Positions 42,439-52,700 are shown, numbered from the stretch's first letter. The stretch is DNA of 64,000 bases from Aurantiacibacter zhengii (GCF_003584125.1 NZ_QXFL01000004.1:248001-312000); one strand, 5' to 3'. Program-made: numbers and translations. Notes: generated from the sequence alone by a model not told the origin.

Positions 42439-42852
42439 ATGCGACATCTGAGCTTGAACCGTAATCCTAAAGTCGTGCCCCTCGCCATGGCGGCGTTGGG
42501 CATTTGTGCCCTCCCCCTCCTGTCTGCGTGTGGCGATGACCTGGAAGACCGCCAGGCCGCGGTAGAGGAGCGCCAACCCGCAAACGGTGCAATGACGATG
42601 GAGCAGTCGCAGATAAAAACCGAGAGCGGTTCCAGTCCGTCGCAGGGGGCCTCCACAGCGCAGGATTCTGAAAGCGAAACCACGCGAATGGATGACGAAG
42701 TGGTGGTCGATGCCGAGCCCGAAGTTTTCGTCGACGATGCGCAGGGTTTCTCCACCGACCCCGTAGACGATACTGCGGGATTCGACCCGACTCCGCGAGA
42801 AAACGGCGGTTTCGCGCCCGAGCCGATAGCGCCGGAAATATTCGAGGACTAG
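42439..42852 (+). CDS. Acidic lipoprotein of unknown function
   Basis: The 137-residue protein has a signal sequence with lipobox (ALGICALPLLSAC, cysteine at residue 31) followed by a low-complexity, strongly acidic, probably disordered tail rich in E, D, S and T. No known domain is visible. It stands alone between the I78 gene and the valine-catabolism pair. Codon usage looks like its neighbours, supporting a real gene. Confidence 0.7.
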   Translation: MRHLSLNRNPKVVPLAMAALGICALPLLSACGDDLEDRQAAVEERQPANGAMTMEQSQIKTESGSSPSQGASTAQDSESETTRMDDEVVVDAEPEVFVDDAQGFSTDPVDDTAGFDPTPRENGGFAPEPIAPEIFED

Positions 42853-42910
42853 ATCGCCTGGCAACAGGCCGAAAGTTTCACGGGTGACCGGTTGCCTCGT
42901 AATGCGCCTT

Positions 42911-42928
42911 TTGACATGGCGCGCCATG
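42911..42928. promoter_or_regulatory. Palindrome with TTGACA upstream of the acyl-CoA dehydrogenase gene
   Basis: CATGGCGCGCCATG (42915-42928) is a perfect 14-bp palindrome overlapping a TTGACA hexamer (42911-42916), 26 bp before the dehydrogenase ATG. It could be an operator for the valine-catabolism pair. No similar copy was noticed elsewhere in the window, so support is limited. Confidence 0.35.
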
Positions 42929-42953
42929 CACTTTGACTGTGCGGGAGACACAT

Positions 42954-44099
42954 ATGACCGGACAATTCCAGCTTAGCGATGACCAGCTTGCGATCCAGGA
43001 GATGGCGCGGCGCTTCACCGCTGACAACATCACGCCGCACGCTGCCGAGTGGGACGAGACGCACCACTTCCCGCGCGATGTGATCAAGCGGACCGGTGAA
43101 CTGGGCTTTGGCGCGATCTATGTATCAGAGGAATCGGGTGGCATCGCGCTGGGACGGCTGGAAGCTGCCCTGATCATGGAAGCCATGGCCTATGGCTGCC
43201 CCACCACCAGCGCCTTTATCTCCATCCACAACATGGCCGGCTGGATGATCGACACCTTCGGCGGAGACGAGTTGAAGGAACGCTACCTCCCCGACCTCGT
43301 GTCGATGGAGAAACTGGCCAGCTATGCGCTGACGGAACCGTCCTCCGGTTCCGATGCCGCCGCGCTGAAGACCACGGCGAAGCTGGACGGTGACCATTAC
43401 GTTCTCAATGGTACCAAGCAGTTCATTTCCGGTGGCGGCGTGAACGATGTCTATGTGGTGATGGTACGCACCGGCGAGGACAAGTCGCGCGGCATTTCCT
43501 GCGTGGTCGTGGACAAGGATACGCCCGGCGTCAGCTTCGGCGCGCCGGAGAAGAAGCTGGGCTGGAACGCCAGCCCCACGGCGCAGCTGATTTTCGAGGA
43601 TGCGCGCGTACCCGTATCGAACCGCGTCGGTGCGGAAGGCGACGGGTTCCGCTTTGCCATGGCCGGGCTCGACGGCGGGCGACTGAACATTGGCGCCTGC
43701 TCGCTGGGCGGTGCCCAGCGTTGCCTGGACGAGGCCGTGGCCTACACCAAGGAACGCCAGCAGTTCGGACAGCCGGTGGCCGATTTCCAGAATACCCAGT
43801 TCATGCTGGCCGACATGGCAACGGAACTGGAAGCCGCCCGCGCGCTGCTTTATCTCGCCGCTGCCAAGGTCACCGACAATGCGCCCGACAAGACGCGCTT
43901 TTCGGCCATGGCAAAGCGCCTTGCCACCGACAGCGGCAGCAATGTCGTGAACAACGCCCTGCAGCTGTTCGGCGGCTACGGCTACCTCAAGGATTACCCC
44001 ATCGAACGCTTCTGGCGCGACCTGCGCGTGCACTCGATCCTGGAAGGAACCAACCAGGTGATGCGCATGATCGTGGGCCGCGACCTGCTGCGACAGTAA
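42954..44099 (+). CDS. Acyl-CoA dehydrogenase, probably isobutyryl-CoA dehydrogenase
   Basis: FAD enzyme oxidising short branched acyl-CoA. The 381-residue protein shows ALTEPSSGSDAAALKTTA (flavin region), KQFISGGGVNDVYVVMVRTG, LNIGACSLGGAQRCLDEA, the LFGGYGYLKDYPIER signature and the catalytic glutamate E364 in ILEGTNQVMR, the position used by short/branched-chain types. The adjacent 3-hydroxyisobutyryl-CoA hydrolase indicates the valine pathway. A GGGAGA site lies five bases before ATG 42954; the ATG at 42933 is less likely. Confidence 0.92.
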   Translation: MTGQFQLSDDQLAIQEMARRFTADNITPHAAEWDETHHFPRDVIKRTGELGFGAIYVSEESGGIALGRLEAALIMEAMAYGCPTTSAFISIHNMAGWMIDTFGGDELKERYLPDLVSMEKLASYALTEPSSGSDAAALKTTAKLDGDHYVLNGTKQFISGGGVNDVYVVMVRTGEDKSRGISCVVVDKDTPGVSFGAPEKKLGWNASPTAQLIFEDARVPVSNRVGAEGDGFRFAMAGLDGGRLNIGACSLGGAQRCLDEAVAYTKERQQFGQPVADFQNTQFMLADMATELEAARALLYLAAAKVTDNAPDKTRFSAMAKRLATDSGSNVVNNALQLFGGYGYLKDYPIERFWRDLRVHSILEGTNQVMRMIVGRDLLRQ

Positions 44100-44106
44100 G
44101 GATTTT

Positions 44107-45162
44107 ATGACCGATCTTCTCAACCTGCACACGCACGGCAACGTCGCCCACGTGTCCCTCAACCGCCCCAAGGCGATCCATGCGCTGACGCTGGAGATGT
44201 GCGAGGCGATGGGGCTGGCGCTGCTCGGCTGGCGCGAAGACGACAATGTGAAACTGGTGTTGCTGGATCACGCCGAGGGGCGTGGATTCTGTTCGGGCGG
44301 CGATGTGGCAATGCTGCGCAATTCAGCCACCGAGGACGATGGCGTTCGTGCCCGCGAGTTCTTCCACACCGAATACCGCCTGAACCACCTGCTGTTCACC
44401 TACCCCAAGCCGGTGGTGGCATTCATGGACGGGGTTACCATGGGCGGCGGCGTGGGGATCAGCCAGCCCGCGAAATACCGGGTGGCGACCGAAAACACGA
44501 AATTCGCCATGCCGGAAGGCGCAATCGGCCTGTTTCCCGACGTAGGCGCGGGGCACTATCTTCCTCGCCTGCGCGGCCAGGTCGGCAAGTTCCTTGCCCT
44601 CACCGGTGCGCGGCTGGATGGCGCGGAGTGCCTGTGGGCAGGCCTTGCCACGCATTACATCGAAAGCAGCAAGCTGGCCGAGGTGAAAGCCCGCCTCATC
44701 GCGGATCCCGACAAGGTGGAAGACATCCTGAGCGAGCATTCCGCAGAGCCGCCTATGGCGCGGCTGCAGGCCAATCGCCGCAAGGTGGACCAGTTTTTCG
44801 CGCCCGGTACGCTGGAAGGCATTATCGCCGCGCTGGAAGCCGACGACAGCGATTGGGCTGCCAAGGAACTGGCCGCGGTCCGATCCAAGTGCCCGGCCAC
44901 CAGCAAGGTCGCACTGCGCCAGTTCGAGGAAAACGCCGACTGCAAGAATTTCGCCGCCAACATGGCGATGGAGTATCGCGTGGCTTCGCGCATGATCATG
45001 CGGCCTGACTTCGCCGAGGGTGTGCGCGCCGTGCTGGTCGACAAGGACAACGCGCCTGCGTGGAACCCGGCGGAGCCCGAAGGCGTGACCGGCGAAATGC
45101 TGGACGCGATCTTTGCCCCCCTGCCCGATGGCGAGGAATGGACACCGTTCCGCGAAAGCTGA
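44107..45162 (+). CDS. 3-hydroxyisobutyryl-CoA hydrolase (enoyl-CoA hydratase family)
   Basis: Releases 3-hydroxyisobutyrate from its CoA ester in valine breakdown. The 351-residue crotonase-fold protein is longer than a simple hydratase, as in HIBCH. It has the oxyanion-hole segments GRGFCSGGDVAMLRN and FMDGVTMGGGVGIS, then MPEGAIGLFPDVGAGHYLPR with the acid residues of the hydrolase group. It starts seven bases after the acyl-CoA dehydrogenase and ends four bases from the convergent fructosamine-kinase gene. Confidence 0.92.
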   Translation: MTDLLNLHTHGNVAHVSLNRPKAIHALTLEMCEAMGLALLGWREDDNVKLVLLDHAEGRGFCSGGDVAMLRNSATEDDGVRAREFFHTEYRLNHLLFTYPKPVVAFMDGVTMGGGVGISQPAKYRVATENTKFAMPEGAIGLFPDVGAGHYLPRLRGQVGKFLALTGARLDGAECLWAGLATHYIESSKLAEVKARLIADPDKVEDILSEHSAEPPMARLQANRRKVDQFFAPGTLEGIIAALEADDSDWAAKELAAVRSKCPATSKVALRQFEENADCKNFAANMAMEYRVASRMIMRPDFAEGVRAVLVDKDNAPAWNPAEPEGVTGEMLDAIFAPLPDGEEWTPFRES

Positions 45163-45166
45163 TCCG

Positions 45167-45961
45167 TCAGACTCCGCAGGCGTCCAGAAGGTCTTCCACC
45201 CGGGCCCGGTAACCGCTGCCGAACAGGCGCAGGTGCACCAGCATCGGCCACAGCTGGTACACGGGTACCCGCTCGCGCCAGCCGGGCGGCAGCTCGCTGG
45301 CAGCGAAAAACGCTGCGGGCGGACTTCCGAAAACCTGGAGCATCGCGAAATCCACCTCGCGGTCGCCGTAATAGCTGGCGGGATCGATCAGTGCGGCAAG
45401 CCTCCCCCTGTTGAACAGGACGTTGCCACTCCACAAATCGCCGTGCAGCAGGGCAGCTGGCGGCCTTTGGGGCAGCAGGTCGGGCGTGCGCCGTGCAAGG
45501 TTCTCGATCCGGGCTGCAAGTGCACCGCTTATATGTTCGCAGAACGGCAGAAGCCGACGCTCAGCCCAGAACTGCGGCCAGTCCTCCAGCGGATCGTTTT
45601 GAATGGTCACCGAACCGAAGGCGTAATCCGTGCTCCAACCGTAGGGCCCGGCTTGTGGTGTATGGAGAAGGCGTAGTCCCTCTGCCATGCTGTCCCAGCC
45701 TGCCCGGCCATCCACCGAGATGAACTCCATCGCCAGCAATTCGCCACCGATATAGAGGACCTGCGGAACGGGCGCGCCGGTTGTCGCAATCGCGCGAAGC
45801 ATCGCCCCCTCGCGAGCGACAAGTCTGCCGTGCTTGGCGACGATCTCCCGCCCGTCGGCCAGAGTGACGAGCGCTGCCCCGCCCAGATCCCCGCCGGGCA
45901 ATTGCCGGGTTGCGGCAACCTTCTCTCCCAGCGCCGCTTCTATCTCTTCGGCAAGGCTCAC
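45167..45961 (-). CDS. Fructosamine kinase family protein
   Basis: 264-residue kinase-fold protein of the fructosamine-3-kinase family, which phosphorylates ketosamine adducts on proteins so that they decay (protein deglycation). It shows the N-terminal LPGGDLGGAALVTLADGR, the ATP lysine IVAKHG, LLHGDLWSGNVLF (catalytic loop) and ALIDPASYYGDREVDFAML (metal-binding loop). The start is GTG 45961, overlapping the phosphatase stop as GTGA. Pairing with a low-molecular-weight phosphatase is a known arrangement for this family. Confidence 0.9.
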   Translation of the reverse strand: MSLAEEIEAALGEKVAATRQLPGGDLGGAALVTLADGREIVAKHGRLVAREGAMLRAIATTGAPVPQVLYIGGELLAMEFISVDGRAGWDSMAEGLRLLHTPQAGPYGWSTDYAFGSVTIQNDPLEDWPQFWAERRLLPFCEHISGALAARIENLARRTPDLLPQRPPAALLHGDLWSGNVLFNRGRLAALIDPASYYGDREVDFAMLQVFGSPPAAFFAASELPPGWRERVPVYQLWPMLVHLRLFGSGYRARVEDLLDACGV

Positions 45962-46422
45962 GAAAAGCGCGCGACAATGGCGTGCGCCGCTGCCGTTACA
46001 TCGGCCCAGGTTTCGGCGAAGCCTTCCTCGCCGCCGTAGTATGGGTCGGCAACAGGCTGGCCCGTGCGTCCGCTCACCATGTCCAGCAGCAGGGCAACTT
46101 CCGCTGTCGTATCACCGGGAGCAAGTTGCCGCAGGTATCGCAGGTTCTCCGCATCTAGCGCGAAGATATGATCGAACGTGGTGAAATCGGCACGCGTCAC
46201 CTGCCGTGCGCGCAATCCCGTGATGTCGACGCCGTTTTCCCGCGCCACGGCAATCGCCCGCGGATCGGGCGGATTGCCGACGTGCCAGTCCCCGGTGCCC
46301 GCACTGTCGAGCTGCAGATCGAGCCCCGCAGCCTCGGCAGCGGCGCGCAAGGCGCCTTCGGCAAGCGGGGAACGGCAAATGTTGCCGAGGCAGACGAACA
46401 GGATGGCGGGCGCTTTATTCAT
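45958..46422 (-). CDS. Low-molecular-weight protein-tyrosine phosphatase
   Basis: 154-residue phosphatase with the P-loop CLGNICRS at 11-18 (nucleophile C11, arginine R17) and the general-acid aspartate D126 in ADPYYGGEEGF. The target may be phosphotyrosine proteins or, given the coupled fructosamine-kinase partner, a sugar phosphate or phosphorylated ketosamine. The latter is inference. It precedes and overlaps the kinase gene, and lies 12 bp after the PhoX-like gene on the same strand. Confidence 0.93.
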   Translation of the reverse strand: MNKAPAILFVCLGNICRSPLAEGALRAAAEAAGLDLQLDSAGTGDWHVGNPPDPRAIAVARENGVDITGLRARQVTRADFTTFDHIFALDAENLRYLRQLAPGDTTAEVALLLDMVSGRTGQPVADPYYGGEEGFAETWADVTAAAHAIVARFS

Positions 46423-46434
46423 GCGCCCGCCCTA

Positions 46435-47766
46435 TCATGCCGGCCAGGGTCCGGTAACCGCGAGCGTCATCGCCGGACTGTAGACATTCACGAACAGCGT
46501 CCGGCCATCGGGCGAGAAACAGGCGCCCGCCAGCTCCGTCTGCATTCTCAGCAGCGCCAGCGGATAAGCCTCTCCGGCAGGCGTGATGCCGCGCAGGTGA
46601 TTGTGGACGATGTCGTCGTAGCTGTCCTCGCAAACGATCAGATGCCCGTTGGGTGCAACCGTCAGATTGTCGCCAAAGCTGTACTCGCTCTGGGCAGGGC
46701 TTTCATAGAACAGCTCGAGCATGTCGGGGCGATCGTTTCCGGGTTGCAGCCTGAAGATCTGCCCCTGGCGCGCCGCGCCCCCGCTGGTGCAGGTGAAGAA
46801 CATCTCCCCATCGCCCATCCAGATGCCCTCGCCCCGCGCAAACAGGGTCGCTCCGCGAGCGGCGCCACGCTGGCGCAGGTCGTCATCGGGAGCTTCCACA
46901 TTGTCCATGGTGATCCAGCTGGCGGCCAAGGTATCGCCCGCTGCCATGCTGCGTGCCGACCAGTTGCGCGTGTCCTTGACCTCTCCCAGCACCAGAGCCT
47001 GCAATGTGCCGCCCCGCGCCAGCTGGCCCGGCTGCGCGGGAAGGAACCGGTACAGCAGGGAATCGTCGCGATCTTCGGTCATGTAGACGATACCTGTCGT
47101 CGGATCGACGCAGGCTGCCTCGTGGTTGAACCGGCCCATGGCCGTGAGCGGGACCGGGTCGACCAGTCCCGGGGCATCCGCAGGCACTTCGAACACCCAG
47201 CCGTGATCCTTGTTGATACGACCATCCGCGCGGGAAGTGTTTTCCTCGCACGTCAGCCAGCTTCCCCATGGAGTGATGCCGCCCGCGCAATTGCGGATGG
47301 TGCCGGCCAGCGAACGGTACTGCCGCTCGACGTCCAGCGTGGCCGCATCCAGCACGATCGTGGTGGTTCCGCCCGGGAGCGGGATGAGGGAACGCTGCAC
47401 CGTATCGAAAGCCGGGCCGGACGGGATGGAACCGCCATCGTGCTGCGGCTGCAGTTCGTGATTGCGCACGAGTGCCAGCTTGCCGTTACCGATATCGAAA
47501 CAGCCCATGCCGTCCGCGTGGTCGGGCACGGTGCCGCCATCGCTCATCGGCTCATCCAGCCGGGAAATGACGCGGTACGAGAACCCCTCTGGCAGGTCGA
47601 ACATTCCGGCGGGATCGGGAACGAGTGCGCCAACGGGGCTGGCCGATCCGGACAGTGCCGGACTGGTGGACGCGCGCGGGCCTGCCGTGGTGCAACTGCT
47701 GAGATACAGCCCGGCAAAAGCCGTCCCGGTCAGGCTGAGAAACTGGCGGCGATTTTGTGATGACAT
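46435..47766 (-). CDS. PhoX-like (DUF839) exported protein
   Basis: The 443-residue protein has a twin-arginine start and a lipobox (NRRQFLSLTGTAFAGLYLSSC). A beta-propeller of the PhoX/DUF839 type follows (GCFDIGNGKLALVRNHEL, GTIRNCAGGITPWGSWLTCE with the conserved cysteines, EDRDDSLLYRFLP, and LIVCEDSYDD). Family members include calcium-dependent alkaline phosphatases; the C-terminal LAGACFSPDGRTLFVNV is typical. Phosphatase activity is not proven by these motifs. The start is ATG 47766; a longer frame upstream lacks a signal sequence. Confidence 0.88.
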   Translation of the reverse strand: MSSQNRRQFLSLTGTAFAGLYLSSCTTAGPRASTSPALSGSASPVGALVPDPAGMFDLPEGFSYRVISRLDEPMSDGGTVPDHADGMGCFDIGNGKLALVRNHELQPQHDGGSIPSGPAFDTVQRSLIPLPGGTTTIVLDAATLDVERQYRSLAGTIRNCAGGITPWGSWLTCEENTSRADGRINKDHGWVFEVPADAPGLVDPVPLTAMGRFNHEAACVDPTTGIVYMTEDRDDSLLYRFLPAQPGQLARGGTLQALVLGEVKDTRNWSARSMAAGDTLAASWITMDNVEAPDDDLRQRGAARGATLFARGEGIWMGDGEMFFTCTSGGAARQGQIFRLQPGNDRPDMLELFYESPAQSEYSFGDNLTVAPNGHLIVCEDSYDDIVHNHLRGITPAGEAYPLALLRMQTELAGACFSPDGRTLFVNVYSPAMTLAVTGPWPA

Positions 47767-48034
47767 GCGATTTGCGAACCCTGATGAAGCCTGTTGCCGG
47801 CGGCGCTCCAGCTTAATGATCCCTATTATTCCAGCAATGTTGCAGGGGCTATCCTGGAACACCGAACAGGCGCATTTGAGAAACTCCGGTTTCCCGGATT
47901 TTCGAGCCGCGCCAGTTATATTCGCGCAAATTCGCGGTGCAAGGTGTGACTTTCCGCATAGGCAGTTTGGCAGGGGTCATGCCGGGGGGTATGATCGCGT
48001 CCCATCGTTGTAGGAAAGACGCCCGCGCGGCAGT
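47767..48034. other. Intergenic region without a recognisable gene
   Basis: This 268-bp gap separates the PhoX-like gene from the TpsB gene, both on the minus strand. It must hold the PhoX promoter and the end of the two-partner secretion operon. A short GCCCGCGCGGC inverted repeat lies near the TpsB stop (about 48020), with no T-run. The open frame on the plus strand (47462-48013) has no ribosome site or domain and is a shadow. Confidence 0.5.
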
Positions 48035-49699
48035 TCAGAACTGCAGCGTCGTGCGCAGGTAGAATTGGGGGTTTCGGGACTGGCTTTCCAGCCTTTCCAC
48101 GGGGAACCCCGCAGTTGCCTGCACCGACAGGATGTCCAGCGCCGTGAAACCGATGCCGGCCCCAATCGCCGTCAACGACTTGGGCTGGTCTCTCGGCGTG
48201 GCGACCCGTCCGTGATCGACAAAGACGAATATTGCCGGTTCGGCACTGTCGGATGCGGGCAGCATTTCGATCTCGCCCGAAAGGTAATAGCCTCCATCTC
48301 CGGACAAGGCTCCCGGCTCGTATCCGCGGTTTGTCAGCGGGCCGCCGATCTGGAACAGCAGATCGCCCGGTACCCCATCCTGCGTGGCGATCTGCCAGCC
48401 GCCGAATGCGCGTAGCCCCAGGCGCGGTCCGGTGCGCTTTTCCGCTTCGAACGTGCCGGAAAACACCCCGTAGGTCTGGTCGCTGACGCTGCCGGTCAGC
48501 GGGGAATCGGCGATCAGTGCATTCCCGCTTACCCGGAGACTGAAGCCGGGCGCCAGGTGATCGTACGACAGGCCCACGCCAGCTTTCTTCGTGGTCGTCT
48601 TGCTGACGAAGGTATCGGACACGAAATTGCGTGTCTCGCTCACCCCCACGGTCGCGCTTGCAAGCAGGATGCCCCTGGCACTGGAAACGACGGGTTGCAG
48701 ATAATTGAGAGCCAGGTTCTGCGTCTTGCCCACGCTGCCCGCTGCGGCAAAAGCCCCGTTCACGATTTCCGACCTGCTGCGCCCGTAGGACAGGCCAAGC
48801 CGCGTGGTCGGGCCCAGCACCGCGGCGTCGTAAGATACGGTGCCCGAAAGCGCCCCTTCGCTCGCCACGGCAAAGGCCGAAAGGCGATCGGAGGCGCCCA
48901 GCAGGCCGGTGCGGCGATAGTACCCGCCACCCTCCCAGCGCCCGACACTGCGGTAACCGTGGTTATCGGCAAACACCTGAAGGATGTTCGGGTCGGGCAT
49001 TGTCACGGCCAGCTGTATGTCGGTCAGGCCGAATTGCTCGCCCGGTTGCAGCCCTGCGCGGACCTGCACGGGGTTGGTGCGGTTGATCAGCGAAAGCCTG
49101 CGCTCTAGGTCCCGCGGGTCGAGCGTCTCGCCCGGCTCTAGCCCGGACCGGTTGACGATATCCTGCGCCGCGATCCGGCGCGCACCGCCAACCTCGATCT
49201 GCCCCACCACACCTTCCACCAGCGTGATGCGGACGGTGCCATTCTCGATCGCCTGCGGCGCAAGGATTGCTCGCGCGGTAACCAGCCCTCGCGCATCGTA
49301 CATGGCGTTCACTGCCGCCGTGATCGCTCCCAGATCGGCAAACGAAACCTGCCTGCCAACGAAGGGCGCGGCAACTTCGCTCAACTCCTGCGGGGAGAGG
49401 AACCGCGACTGGTCGAATACCACCGTGCGCAGTTCGAACCGGATGGTATCCTCACCGGTAACATTGGCATCGGCGGGCCGCTCTCCGGTGACAGCGGGGC
49501 CGGGATCGGCAGGCGTTTCCAGCGCATCCAGCCGCTCGCGCTGTTGCTCCAGCACCTGGCTGCTGATGACCCCGGGATCGGGCGGCGGCGGCGGAGCGGA
49601 CTGGGCGTTGGCGTGGGCTGGCAGCAGCAAGGCGAGCGCGGCCCAAGGCGCAGACGAAAGGAAGAAAGCCCGCCGTCCTGCTCGTTGCCTATATATCAT
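48035..49699 (-). CDS. TpsB/FhaC-type two-partner secretion transporter (ShlB family)
   Basis: Outer-membrane pore exporting the large adhesin encoded just upstream. The 554-residue protein has a signal peptide ending in AHANAQ, a proline-rich linker (SAPPPPPDPG), a helix H1 region, POTRA domains (FELRTVVFDQSRFLSPQELS, then VRITLVEGVVGQIEVGG), and a 16-strand barrel ending in FYLRTTLQF with the terminal phenylalanine. The start ATG 49699 has a GTGAGG ribosome site that overlaps the TGA of the adhesin gene; the TTG at 49705 is rejected. The gene order adhesin-then-transporter is as in fhaB-fhaC. Confidence 0.93.
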   Translation of the reverse strand: MIYRQRAGRRAFFLSSAPWAALALLLPAHANAQSAPPPPPDPGVISSQVLEQQRERLDALETPADPGPAVTGERPADANVTGEDTIRFELRTVVFDQSRFLSPQELSEVAAPFVGRQVSFADLGAITAAVNAMYDARGLVTARAILAPQAIENGTVRITLVEGVVGQIEVGGARRIAAQDIVNRSGLEPGETLDPRDLERRLSLINRTNPVQVRAGLQPGEQFGLTDIQLAVTMPDPNILQVFADNHGYRSVGRWEGGGYYRRTGLLGASDRLSAFAVASEGALSGTVSYDAAVLGPTTRLGLSYGRSRSEIVNGAFAAAGSVGKTQNLALNYLQPVVSSARGILLASATVGVSETRNFVSDTFVSKTTTKKAGVGLSYDHLAPGFSLRVSGNALIADSPLTGSVSDQTYGVFSGTFEAEKRTGPRLGLRAFGGWQIATQDGVPGDLLFQIGGPLTNRGYEPGALSGDGGYYLSGEIEMLPASDSAEPAIFVFVDHGRVATPRDQPKSLTAIGAGIGFTALDILSVQATAGFPVERLESQSRNPQFYLRTTLQF

Positions 49700-49708
49700 C
49701 CGCAAACC

Positions 49709-52700
49709 TCACCGGCCCTTGTTCTTCTTGCCCTGGTTCTGGTTGCCTTGACCTGGGCCGCCTTGGCTCTGGTGGTCCTCATCCTGGCTCCCATTATCGT
49801 CGTCGCCTTCTTGGCGATCCCGCTCGACCCCGTTCGCATGGGCGGGCACGGCGCGCACCCGGTAGGACGGTTGGCCACGGCCGCGTCCGCGCGGCTCCTG
49901 CCCTTCGATGGTGAGATCGAAATACCCGTCGACGAACTGGAACTGCTTGTCGAAATCGTGGTCGCGGCCTCGCCGTCTCTGCTCGATCAGCACGCTGACG
50001 TCCGCCGTGGTCAGTTCCAGCCGGTTGGCGTAACCATCGAACAGCTGCACATCCCGGCCCGCCGTCTGAATGGCCGCGAAATCGACCGTGAACTGCCCGA
50101 ACACCAGCGGCACCGTGCTCGTGATGTCGATATCGGCATAGGCCATCGGCCCGGCGGGGTAACCGCTGAGGGAGAGGTTCAACGCCTGCCCCGTTCCTGC
50201 AAGGTTTGCAGTGGCGGAGCTGCCCTGAAGCACCAGCCCGTCACCGATCCATCCCTGACCGATCCGGATCGCGGGTTCCGTGCCGTAGGCTGCGCTGGCG
50301 GAGATGTTGGCGTTCAGCGCCAGCAGTTCGTCCAGCGACACGCTCGACACCGCTGACCCGCCACGAGGGGCAATGGTTGCACTGCTTGTAACGCTGAGGC
50401 GTCCACCGCTCAGCTGCCCTTCGTTGAATGCCGTGAAGTTCCGGGCAGAAACGCTGCCAAAGTCGATATCGACACCGCTCAGGTTCACATCATGCCCGGC
50501 GGATAGCGACAGCAGCGAGATGTCGCCGCCGGTCGTTATCGCTGCCTCGCCGCCGATCCGGAGCGTGCCATCGCTGCCAAAGTCGCCACCGGCCTGGGCG
50601 AGCAGGTCGCCGCCCACCAATGCGTTGGTCAGCATCGTGTCGAGTATCGATGAAAGCAGTAGATCGCCACCCGCTTCGGCGTTGCCGATAATCAGGCTGC
50701 GTGCGGTAAGTGAGAGGTTCTGGGCGCTGGCGATATCCCCGATCACGAGATCGTCCGTAACGGACAGTTCGATATCCCGCCCGGTGATGTTCCCGATATC
50801 GATCGACCGCGCGGAAAGCGCCACCGTTCCGCCAGCCAGCAGGGTATTGCCCGTGATGGCCTTGCCCGCCGTCATGGTGGTATCGCCCGCGCTGGTGGTC
50901 GTGCCGAAGGTGATATCCTCGTCCGCCATGATCGTCAGCGAACCCAGCGTGGACAGGTCGCCCAGCGTGACATTGTCGGCCGCCAGCGCGACGGAGCCTC
51001 CGCTGTCCAGGGCCGCGATGTTCACGCCCGCCGCCGCGATATCCACCGCCCCGCCGACGGACAGGTTGCCCGCGCTGGAGAAGCCTCCGCCTGACTGGAC
51101 GAGCATTGCGCCAGCCACCGCAGCATCGTTCACAACGGCATCGCCTTCAGACGTAAGCGAGAAGTCGCCGCCGACATCGGCCATCCCGATATCGAGCGTG
51201 CCGGAGGTAACGGACAGATCGCCAAGGCTCGTGACAGTGCCCGCTGCCACTTCACCCGAAGCGGCAAGATCGACTGCCTGGCCGGACACCTGCCCGATGG
51301 CAATGCTGCTGGCGGAAAGCGCGACGTCTCCTCCGGCAGCAAGGGTGTCTCCAGCAATCGCGCCGCCTGCGGTCATGGCGGTATCACCGGCGCTGGTGGT
51401 GCTCGCGAAAGCGATGTCGCCGGTCGCCGTGATCGCGAGATCGCTGTCCGTCTCTAGATCGCCAAGAACCGCGTTGCCGACAGTGATCTCGACAGGACCT
51501 GCGCTCATCAGCGCTGCAATGTCGAGCGAGTTCGCGGCAAGCGAGGTCGAACCACCTGCGAGCAGCGACTGGATGGCAAGATCGAGGCCTGCACCAAGCG
51601 TGGCAGAGCCCGCAGCTTCCAGCGCGGATGCATCGATGCTGCCAGCGGCCTGCAAGTCCAGCGCACCGCCGGTGGCGAGCGAGGCAATCGCGATATCGCC
51701 AGACGCAGTAATCGCGGCGTTGCCTTGCGCCTGCAAATTGCCATGGCTTTCGAAGGTGCCGCCGGCTGTGGCGACCAATGCGCCTTGCGCCTCACCATCG
51801 ACAAGGCTGATGTCTCCCAGCGAAACGAGCGACAGCGTGCCACCTGTGTCGGCCTGTCCGATGGCGATGCTGCCGGCGTTGGCCGAAAGGTCACCCGCCG
51901 TGCTTGCACTGCCGAGCGACAATGCGCCGACGGCTGCCATGTTCGCCATCTGGGCGGAGATGGCGCCAATGTCGATGCTGCCTGCCGCCAGGACGGCATC
52001 GCCCTGCGTGATGACAGACAGCGCGGAAAGCGCTCCGCCCGCCGTCAAGCTGACATCGCCAAGAGACGAGGCATCGGCAAACGAGAGATCGCCCATCGCC
52101 GTACCGCTGATAGTGCCCGCCGTGGCGGTGAGGTCGCCAAGGGTAGCCGCGCCTGCGCTGGCGAGAACGATGTCGCCCTGATCGGAAGCAAGGTCGCCGG
52201 TTTCGAGATCGCCCGACGTGGCGGCTATGTCTATGTCACCTGCCGCTGCGGTATCGGTAATCGCCAGCGAGCCGTCGGATACGACCGTCAGCGAGCCGTT
52301 CGCCGCGCCCAGCGTCAGATCGACGGGAGCCGCGCTGCCGGTGTTCGCAAGCGACAGGTTCACATTACCGGCAGCCGATACGATCGTGCCGGTCTGTGTA
52401 TCGAGCAACAGCGGAGACGCGCCGCCGATATCGCCTTGCGCCGCCAGATCGACGCTGCCAGCCATCAAGGGTCCGCCGGGATTGGTGGCCATGGAAATGC
52501 CGCCGCCGCTCACTATCGAAAGCTGGCCCGATACTGTGCCCGCGCCCAGTATCAGGTCCGACGGGGACGCTACGTGGGCCGCCGCACCGCTCAGCGAAAG
52601 CGCCGTTCCGCCGATCATGTCGAGGGCCAGCGGATGAGCGGCGCTCCCCACTGAGCCCGTGCCCGCATCCAGCGTCAGCAAGCCGCCGTTGCCGTCTATC

